Assembly (NCBI RefSeq): GCF_036884655.1
Contig: NC_088340.1
Span: forward strand, 25,208,501-25,272,500
Direction: 5' to 3'
Source of the DNA: Musa acuminata AAA Group
Lineage: Eukaryota > Streptophyta > Magnoliopsida > Zingiberales > Musaceae
Length of the DNA: 64,000 bases
Below the pieces are notes generated by a model, which was given only the letters and a program-made list of their open reading frames with translations, was not told the DNA's origin and did not search any database. Each line of letters opens with the position of its first letter. Position 1 is the first letter of the stretch. Made by a program: the position numbers and the translations under genes. Shown in pieces: positions 11,398 to 20,080 of this stretch.

Positions 11398-13001
11398 TGT
11401 TAGGAACGAGTTGACACTAAGAGGGGGGGGGTGAATTAGTGCAGCGGTAAAATCACATCGGTTCTGAAAATTTCTTTCGTTTCGATAAAACCGATTTCGG
11501 AAACTCGCTCAACTTGAAAGCATATTTGTAAATATATTGAAGGCAGTAAGTAGGTAAAATGGTTTGTAGTAAGTAAATTGCTCAAGATGAAATGCAAACT
11601 AGATTTTAGAGTGGTTCGGTCGTCATGACCTACTTCCAATTCGCTGATTCCTCTTCCGTCGAGGCCACCGGCATCCACTATCGATCTTCCTTTAATAGGC
11701 GAATATCAACCTCCTTCTTACACCCCTCTTCTCCTTTTCACAGGTTTAGGAATCAATCTTTACAAGCACACATACTCCTCTTTAAATAGAATTCTAAAGT
11801 TAGATCTAGAGGAGGGATTTCTCAAATGATTTCTACAGCGTTTTCTCACTTTAAAACTCTATGTGCTTGTGTGTATTAACCAGGGATGAGAGGGGTATTT
11901 ATAGGCTTCAAGTTGATTCAAGCTCGAAGCCTAAAAAGGTCTCATCCCAAGTTTCCTAGGTAGTGGTGGTACCACCATCGTTCCTGGGTGGTACTACCAC
12001 CGTAGGATCTGACTCTGGGTGGTACCACCACCGAACAGGGGCGGTACCACTGTTGGCAGCATTACTGCCGGTGGTACCACTGCTGGCAGCATTACTGCCA
12101 GTGGTACCACCGCCCAAGTTTCCTGGGGTGCTGTTCCCCAAGCAGTGCCACCATCGGCTAAGGTTTCAGCACCCTGGTTTGGCCTTGAATCCGGCCCAAA
12201 CTAGTCCAACTTCGGGCCCAGTTGGCCCCTAACAAAGTTGATGGGATTACCTCCCAATATTAACTTTAATTATGTGCTAACTACGATTCCTAAGACATAG
12301 TCTAAGCAAGATAAGTCTGGTTTCTTCCGACGAGCTTCCGGCGATCTTCTGACGAACTTCCGACGATCTCTCGACAATGTTCTGACGGTCTCCTGGCAAG
12401 CTCCTAGACTTCATGATGATCATCTTGGCGAGTTCCGACGAGCTTCTTTAACAAGCTCTTGAACTTCTCGGTTGGTTCCGGCAGAACTTCCGACAAACGT
12501 CCGGACTTCCGACGAACTCTCAAACTCCCAACAAAATTACATTCTTGACTCCGGAACTTCATTTTACTTTATGCCTTGCTATCGTAGTTAATCTTGCACA
12601 CACAAAAACACACTTCGATCTAGACAATTATTACTAAGCATGAATCATGTTGTCCGGCATGTCATTGGTCCATCGACGCTTCATCCGATTCTTCGGCGCA
12701 TCGTCCGAACTTACGACCTATTGCCCAATTGACCAGTTGACCTCCACAACTCCGATTTCCTTGGTGCAATATCCGCTCTTCTTGGCTCGATGCCTAAATC
12801 CATGGCCCGAAGTCTTCTATCAATACGTCGACCGATCCTCTGACCCGACATCCAATCTTCTGACATGTTTTCCTCCGGCCCAACATGATTCTTTCTGCTT
12901 TAATTGTCTCTCCCTGATCGAAGCATCTTACGTTACTCAAAACGCAGATCAAATCATAAATACTATCAATTGATTTCATCATCAAAATATGAGATTCAAC
13001 A
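11398..13001 (-). repeat. S1 5' LTR (1604 bp)
   Basis: Plus strand starts TGTTAGGAACGAG and ends GATTCAACA. A run of nine Gs lies near 11424. TATA box on the minus strand at 11896-11903. Upstream of it in sense direction are GGTGGTACCACC palindromic units (11966-12150), and beyond those the CTTCCGACGAACTTCC-type repeat block (about 12325-12520). Confidence 0.9.
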
Positions 13002-13006
13002 AGTAG

Positions 13007-13700
13007 ACCCAACAAAAATTGAAGCAATGTAAGGCTAGCTGAAACCTACAAATATGAAATTACTGCGCGGGTTCCTTGGACTAATGGGCTACTACCAAAA
13101 ATTTGTTAAGGACTATGGCAAGATCAATGCACCCCACTTCTTTACTGAAAAAAGATGCCTTCCAATGGTCAAAGAAAGCCTCTACTACTTTCGACAAACT
13201 TAAGGCAACCATGACGACGACGCTAGTGCTAGCGCTACCAAATTTCAACCGACCCTTCATCATTGAGGCCAACGCATCTGGAGTCGAAATTGGAGTCGTT
13301 CTCATGCAAGATGGTCGATCACTCATTGTGATAAGGAATTTGCTCATCATTGTGCACGCAGTAATGAGGTGAAGACCGTACTTGATCGATCGACGATTTC
13401 AAATGAAAACCGACCATAGAAGCCTCAAGTACTTTTTGGAGCAAAAGATATCATCCCCTGAGCAGCAAAAATTGGTAACCAAACTTCTTTGATTTGGTTA
13501 TGAAATTATTTACAAAAAGGGGAAAGAAAACATTGTTGCAGATGCACTCTCACGACTTCTTGAGCAAGCTAAGTTTTCAGCCATCTCCCTTCCTACCACC
13601 AGCTTCCTCGAGGACATTAGGGAAGAATGGAAGAATGATCCAAAAATCAGCAACATCATAAAAAAATTGGAGGAGGATCCAAGTGCAATAGCCCACTACA
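13007..13700 (+). pseudogene. G2 RT end and RNase H
   Basis: Continuation of G2 pol after S1: LLRGFLGLMGYYQKFVKDYGKI, then in another frame LKKDAFQWSKKA, LALPNFNRPFIIEANASG (the RNase H start, with D changed to N) and GKENIVADALSRL near the end. Stops and at least one frameshift (near 13125) are present. RNase H removes RNA from the RNA-DNA hybrid. Confidence 0.82.
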
Positions 13701-14454
13701 CTTGGGATTCGAGGGATCTACGCTACAAAGGTCACAAGGTCACATTGTGCTTATACCTGTCTCCCCTTGCATCAAAATTATCCTACATGAAATGCACTCC
13801 ACACCTTCAGTAGGGCACTCTGGATTCTTGAGAACCTACAAAAGAGTGAAGCAAAATTTTTATTGGATAGGGATGAAAAAAATTATTGTTGAATATGTGG
13901 CACAATGTGATGTATGTCAACAGTACAAGGGTGAAACAGTGGCAAGTCCAGGGAAGCTATAACTACTACCCATATCGGACTCGGTGTAGACTGACATCTC
14001 CATGGACTTCATCAAAGGGCTGCCACCTTCTAAAGGTAAAAGCACAATTCTCGTGGTGGTTGATCGACTTACGAAATATGCTCATTTTTGTGCTGTACGA
14101 AATCCCTACACTACTGCTAGTCTTGCCTAGATTTTTATAGAAAATATTGTTAAACTGCATGGGATGCCAAGGTCCATTGTAAGTAATCATGACAGGATCT
14201 TCACTAGTAAATGTTGGACCGAGTTATTTTAGTTACAAGGCACTAAACTCAAGATGAGCATAATGTATCATCCACAAACTGACGGCCAAACAGATGTGGT
14301 AAACAGGTGTTTAGAGATGTACCTTCGGTGTTTCACCAGCGACCGACCAAATGAGTGGGCAAAATGGCTTCCTTAGGCCGAATGGTGAAATAATACTATA
14401 TATCATTCATCTACCAAATGTGCCCCTTATGAAGCACTGTATAGTCGGCCGGCC
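13701..14454 (+). pseudogene. G2 integrase
   Basis: Integrase of a Ty3/gypsy element. The zinc-binding HHCC part reads H-S-T-P-S-V-G-H-S-G-F with C-D-V-C-Q-Q-Y-K about 30 residues later (13702-13962). The catalytic core follows in another frame with SMDFIKGLPPS and VVVDRLTKYAHF, then YHPQTDGQT near 14267-14293. Stops at about 13960, 14127, 14231 and 14375. Integrase joins cDNA to the chromosome. Confidence 0.82.
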
Positions 14455-15060
14455 CCTGTGATTCTAAAGTATGTAATTGGCTCGGCCAAGGTAGATTAAG
14501 TTGACCAAGAATTGATTGATAGGGACAAACTCCTACAACTGTTAAAGTATAATCTCTCTACCACTCAAGCTAGAATGAAGCAGCAAGCCGACACACGACA
14601 AAGCGAAAAAGAATTTTCAATGGGAGATTGGGTTTATCTTCGCCTACAGCCATATAAGCAACTCTCCATCAACACTCGAGCCTCCATGAAGTTATCCTCA
14701 TGTTTTTCTGGGCCCTATCAGATCACAGAGTGTATTGGAGCCATGGCGTACAGACTTAAATTGCTTGAGGATGCCAAAATTCACCTTGTCCTCCATGTGT
14801 CATGCTTGAAGCCCATGTTGGGAGAACACGAGTCACCCCAGATCCAACTGCCCAACACCAATGAGGATGGAGTTATTCAAGCCCAACCACAAGCCATCCT
14901 CGACCGTAGGATCGTGATGCATCGCCGATATCCCTCTACTGAAGTACTAGTGCATTAAAATAATTTACCACCTGAAGACGCCACATGGGAATCATATGAG
15001 GAGCTGAAGACCGATTCCCTGAATTCATAGAATCCCAGCCTCGAGGACAAGGCTAATTTG
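14455..15060 (+). pseudogene. G2 integrase C-terminus with chromodomain-like end
   Basis: An open piece (14512-14958) holds FSMGDWVYLRLQPYKQ and FSGPYQITECIGAMAYRL, the GPY/F module of gypsy integrases, then VLHVSCLKPMLG. After a stop at 14956 it continues NNLPPEDATWESYEEL, the W-E-x2-E-x-L pattern of a chromodomain tail. This supports placing G2 among chromoviruses, although the front of the chromodomain is short. Confidence 0.78.
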
Positions 15061-15074
15061 AAGAGGGCAGGTCT
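15060..15074 (+). other. G2 polypurine tract
   Basis: AGAAGAGGGCAGGT-like purine stretch directly before the 3' LTR. Confidence 0.7.
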
Positions 15075-15422
15075 ATTAGGACTCTAGCTAGGAGAGTCCT
15101 AATTTAGAAGGGCATTCATGTTAACCTACTTAGTCGACCCTATTAAAGATGTGAAGAGGTCGGCTAAGGTTAGGATGTTATTTCTTAGAGAAGCATTAGG
15201 AGTTGTAAAGGAATAAGAGTCTTAAGTATGAGTCCTATTAAGAGTTAGGGTTTAGAAGCCCTATAAATAGCCTTGTATTCATCATCTTTTAATAAGCAAT
15301 AGATGAATCTTTTCTGCAATCTTTGAGCAGCAATTTGGAGGAAGGAACTCCTATAGAGTTCCAATGAGGCCGATCCCCTAAAGAGATCAACCCCAAGCTT
15401 AGAATCTGTAAGGGTTCTATCA
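15075..15422 (+). repeat. G2 3' LTR (348 bp)
   Basis: Starts TATTAGGACTC (the G of TG has mutated to A) and ends GGTTCTATCA. TATA box at 15262-15269. It lacks the tandem duplication of the 5' LTR, so the duplication arose in the 5' copy or was lost here. Confidence 0.9.
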
Positions 15423-15427
15423 ACTAG

Positions 15428-16995
15428 TGACGCTAATTATGCTTTTGAACTATTAAAAAGAAAAGTGATAGAAGCTCTTATCTTAGTTTTGCTTAATTTT
15501 GTTATGGCATTTGAGGTTAAATGTAATGTCTCTAATGTGGGTATTGGTGTTGTTTTGAGCCAAGAAGAAAGCACATTACCTTTTTTAGTGAGAAGTTAAA
15601 TGATACAAGAAAAAGATATTCTACCTTTGACAAAGAATTCTATACCATTTATAAAGCATTATCTCATTGGAGTCCATATCTTCTTGCTAAACCATTTGTC
15701 ATATATTCTGATCACGAGGCATTGAGGTTCATTAATCTCCAACATAAGCTAAATTAGAGGCATGTAGCTTGGGTAGAGTTCTTGCAATCTTATAACTTTA
15801 CTATCAAGCATAAATCTGGTGTTCAAAACGTAGTTGCTAATGTATTATTAAGTAGAAATCGTTCTTTATTATCAACCATGAAAGTTAAAGTGGTTGGATT
15901 TGGAACATTCAAATATCTATACGAGAATGATGTAGATTTCAGCTCAATATGGCAAAATTATAAATTAGATTCTTTTCAGTAATTTTCTATCTTGTTCTTT
16001 GAGACAAGTAATTCTAGCTAAAGCTCATGATAGTGTTTTAGGAGGAATTTTGGTAGGGATAAAACTCTAGCTCTTGTTCAATTAAATTTTTATTAGCCTA
16101 AGATGTTCAAAGATATGGAGAGACTTGCTAAACAATACCGACTATATTATTTGGTAAAAATAAGAAGTCAAAACTCTGGTTTGTACACTTCATTATCAGT
16201 GCCTAATGCTCCATGGGAGGAGGTAAGTCTTGATTTCGTTTTGAGACTACTAAGAACTCAAAGGAATAAGGATTCTATCATGATTTTTATTGACAGATTT
16301 TCAAAATTATCTCACTTTGTTCCCTACGACAAATCAAATGATGCATCTTATATTGCTGATTTGTATTTCAATGAGATTGTCAGATTGCATAGTATTCCAA
16401 GAACTATGATGTCTGATCGACATTTAAAATTTCGTAGTTATTTTTGAAGAATTTTTTGAAGGAAGCTAGATACTTCTTTGAATTTTAACAACTCATATCA
16501 TCCACAAACCGATGGGCAAACTAAGGTAACGAACAAAAGCTTGGGAAACTTACTTAGAAGCTATGTTGACAAGAACATTAAGCAATGGAATCTCATTCTT
16601 CCATAAATTGAGTTTGCCTACAATCATTCCATGCATCATAACATTGGTAAGAATCCTTTTGAGGTTGTTTAATGTGTTAATCCTACTGGTCCTTTGGACT
16701 ATCCCTCATTCTACAACTAAACAGATAAAGAAGCCGCATGAGAGTGTTAAAGCAACCGAGAAGCAAAATAAGAGGTATATACAAGCTGCAACAAACATAG
16801 AAAATACATAGAGTTTAATATAGGTGATTTGGTCTAGATTCAACTAAGGGATGAGAGGTTTCCACCAAGTAAATTTGAAAAATTGAAACCAAATGCTAAT
16901 GGTTCATTCAAGGTGCTTAAAAGAATTAGTAAAAATACTTATGAGATCGAGCTATCTGAAGATTATGGAGTATCCCAAACATTCAATGTGGTTGA
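15428..16995 (+). pseudogene. G1 pol: RNase H and integrase
   Basis: G1 pol resumes in phase after the G2 insertion. RNase H: FELLKRKVIEALIL, YSDHEALRFIN, YNFTIKHKSG. Integrase: WEEVSLDFVL, MIFIDRFSKLSHFVP, TMMSDRHLKF and YHPQTDGQT near 16500. The C-terminal module is FNIGDLV and the end FNVV, just before the target site of the solo LTR at 16996. Stops at about 15598, 15755, 15980, 16445 and further on. The catalytic Asp of the third integrase motif is masked by frameshifts. Confidence 0.82.
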
Positions 16996-18907
16996 TGTTA
17001 GGATCAAGAGCACTAAGAGGGGGGGGGTGAATTAGTGCAGCGGAAATCTTTCACGATAAAAAACGTTCGAACGACAAAAGCGATTTCGGTATGAAAACCG
17101 ATTCGTAAACCACTTTAACTTGAGATGAAGTGAGATGCAGTTAAAGCAATGATATAAAGGCAGTTTGCAGTTATGATGGAAATCAGAACGTAAGCGCAAT
17201 CTGAAATATGATGTTCGTACGATAAAACTGATTTGCGTCTAAACGCCGATTCGGAAAGCACTGAACTTTGAAACACGTTCGTAAAAACACAGAAGGCAGT
17301 AAGCTATTGAGGAAGTTTGCAGTAAAGATAAAATGCTCAAAGTAAATGCAAACCGAGATTTAGAGTGGTTCGGTCAATCTTGACCTACTCCACTTTTGGC
17401 TTCCTCCACCGACGTCAACTAGAGGCCTTCCTTCAATAGGCGAAGGCCAACCACCCTTTTACAGTTTCACTCCTTTTGACGGGCTTAGGAGACAACCCTT
17501 GCAGAATTTTCTCTCCTCTCTTTAAAGCTCAAAACTTGGAAGAAAAGAGGGAGAAGAACTTTAGGCCTTTACAACAATTTTGAGCTCTAAAAATCACAGA
17601 ACAAGATCAAGATTTCGATGTATGTTCATTGCTCTTTCAGTGCTGAATGGGTGGGGTATTTATAGGCCCCAACCCAGTTCAAATTTGGAGCTCAAAACTG
17701 TCAATTCCCGAAATTCCGGGATCAGGCGGTTGCACCTCCTGACTGGAGCGGTTGCACCGCTTGGCAAAGCTCGAAGACTGAGCCTCTGGGCGGTGCCACC
17801 TCCTGTCAGGGGCGGTTGCACCTCCTGCCAGAGCTCGAAGACTGAGCTCAAGCGGTGCCACCTCCTGACTGAGGCGGTTGCACCGCTCAGCCAGAGCTCG
17901 GAGACCGAGCCCAAGCGGTGCCACCTCCTGTCAAGGGAGGTTGCACCGCCCAATCTCGCTCGGAGACTAAGCCTAAGCGGTGCCACCTCCTGGCTAGGGC
18001 GGTTGCACCGCCCAGTCTCCCTTGGAGACTCAGCCCAGGCGGTGCCACCTCTTGGCTTGGGCGATTCAACCGCTTGGCAGAAATCAGGGCCCGAATTGGG
18101 TTTTTTAGAGGCCCAATTGCCCCAAGATTAAGTTAATGGGATCACCTCCCATTTCCAACTTAATCATTGTGCTAACTATGATATTCCCTAAGACATTTAC
18201 TGCAACTTGCTCCGGTGCGTCAATCGCTTCTTCCGGCGAGCTTCCAGCGAACTTCCGTCGATCATCCGATGAACCCTCGGTGATGCTCCTGCGGACTTCC
18301 GGCAAACTCCTGGACTTGCAACAATCCACTTGACGAGTTCCAACGAGCTTCTTTGGCAAGCTCATGGACTTCTCGGATTTGTTCCCGCAGAACTTCCGAC
18401 GATTGTCCGAACTTCCGTCGAACTCTCGAACTCCCAACGTGATCATTATCCTGACTCCGACGCAACTCCTGCTGCATATCTTACTTTCATCGTAGTTAAT
18501 CTTGCACACTTAAAATAAAACTTCGATCGAGACAATTAATCCTAAGCAATTAACCAAGTTGTCCAGCATGTCATTGGTCCCTCGACGCTTCGTCTGATTC
18601 TTCGGCACATCGTCCTCTCCTACAACCTATTGCCCAATCGGCCAGTTGACTCCGCAACTCCGATATCCTTGGCACAATACCCGCTCTTTTTGGCCCGATG
18701 CCCGAGTCCACGGCCCGAAGCCTTCTGTCGATACGTCGACCGATCCACCGGCCCGACGTCCAATCTCCTGACATGTTCCTCCGGCATAACATGATTTTCC
18801 TGCTTTAATTGTCTCATCCTGATCGAAGCATCCTGCGTCACTCAAAACGCAGATTAAATCATAAACATATATCAAGTAGTTTCATCATCAAAATACGAGA
18901 TTCAACA
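16996..18907 (-). repeat. Solo S LTR in G1 (1912 bp)
   Basis: Plus strand starts TGTTAGGATCAAG and ends GATTCAACA, with TSD GTTGA at 16991-16995 and 18908-18912. There is no gag, primer site or polypurine tract on either side, so it is a solo LTR left by recombination. TATA box on the minus strand at 17657-17664. A strong array of GCGGTTGCACC-type units (about 17725-18070) lies upstream in sense direction, then the CTTCCGGCGA repeat block (18225-18440). G1 coding resumes in phase after it. Confidence 0.93.
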
Positions 18908-18912
18908 GTTGA

Positions 18913-18990
18913 TTTAAGTCTTTATCATAATCATGTTGATGGAACAAATAAAGACTTAAGGATAAATCTTTTTCAACTATGAGAGATTGA
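18913..18990 (+). pseudogene. G1 pol C-terminal tail
   Basis: About 25 further codons in frame with the G1 integrase end. I cannot place the G1 polypurine tract or 3' LTR after it. Confidence 0.55.
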
Positions 18991-19785
18991 CATAGGGATG
19001 CCTAATTTGCCTAACTTGAGAACATGTCTTATAGTATTCTCTACAATCCACAATGTTATCTCATAGCCTTTAGCCTAGCCTACTCAAATATGACAACTCA
19101 TAGCATATTCCTTAGACAAAGTTAAAATTGTTTCAAGATGATTTTTTTCATGACCAAGAAATACATTAAAGATGTTAATTACCAACTGTAAAGCACTTAA
19201 TTTCATAATTCCCTATACACTAATACTTATTTTGATGTTTTAGGGTTAAAAAAAATTTAAAAATAATATTAATAGAAATTCTCTTAAGTTCTCTAACTCT
19301 ATATCTCCTGAATACTTCACTAAGTGATAAATCTTTTGTTTTCAGTTTTATATCCTTATTTATTATCCTTAGAATGATGATCTTTCTATATCCTTTTATG
19401 ATTTTAATCTCGATGATAAATTATTTTTTAATTTTATTTAAATATTATCATAAATTTATTCTTATTCAATCAGAATAATTTATTCTAGTAATTACAACTA
19501 TACTATTAATTTTCTTTCAAAATTCATACTATGTTACCCCGGTATCAATTATCCACCCAATCATATCTCTTCGTATTATCCTATATCATATTTTACTATC
19601 CAATCCCTGATATTAAGTTTTGATATTGAACTACTTTCTAAGCCTCAGAAAAGAACGAAAAATTCGAGGATTATGCCTCAGAAAAGAACAGAAAAAGCCG
19701 AGCTGATGCTGAGAGAATCTTGTGTGATTAAGTATAATAAACAGGAACCTCCTAAGCACCTCCTAGAATCTTGTATGCATGCAAA
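18991..19785. other. Unassigned AT-rich stretch
   Basis: About 800 bases between the G1 tail and the TA repeat. No conserved coding or LTR boundary is visible. It may hold the rest of G1 and the distal 3' flank of the MCTP gene. Confidence 0.4.
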
Positions 19786-19818
19786 ATTTTATATATATAT
19801 CCATATATATATATATAC

Positions 19819-19867
<49 letters not shown>
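19786..19867. repeat. TA microsatellite
   Basis: Nearly pure alternating TA with a few C interruptions, about 80 bases, some 215 bases past the MCTP stop codon. Confidence 0.95.
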
Positions 19868-19873
<6 letters not shown>

Positions 19874-20080
19874 CGAGTCGATACAACGCCGTATCCCAAA
19901 ATAGCACGGTAGCAATCAGTACAGCGTCGTTCCACGTAACAGGTGCAAAGCTCGCATCCAAAAGTCAAGACATGACCTCAGACTGCTGACACTAAGACCC
20001 AGCTCAGATTCTATCCGACGACCATCACAAAATGGGAAAAAGAGAAAAAACAAGGTCAATCTTCTCCTTCAATTGTCTCT

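Larger units (their letters stand above)
6177..13001 (-). mobile_element. S1: gag-only Sirevirus-like element in G2
   Basis: Minus-oriented. In sense order: 5' LTR 11398-13001, primer site, broken gag, AT-rich non-coding stretch, polypurine tract, 3' LTR 6177-8248 (which carries a TRIM). The TSD is AGTAG at 6172-6176 and 13002-13006. Removing the insert and one TSD restores the G2 RT codon phase. No protease, integrase, RT or RNase H is visible anywhere inside. Confidence 0.92.
2554..15422 (+). mobile_element. G2: Ty3/gypsy element inserted in G1
   Basis: Complete outline of a plus-strand Ty3/gypsy element: 5' LTR, tRNA-Met primer site, leader, gag, protease, RT, RNase H, integrase with a chromodomain-like end, polypurine tract, 3' LTR. 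The TSD is ACTAG at 2549-2553 and 15423-15427, perfect on both sides. Removing the insert and one TSD restores the codon phase of the G1 polyprotein. G2 coding is full of stops. It carries S1 (6177-13001) inside its pol. Confidence 0.93.

Noticed and set aside
19673..19912. 79-codon frame across the TA repeat
   Set aside because: Half of it is a Tyr-Ile repeat from the microsatellite.
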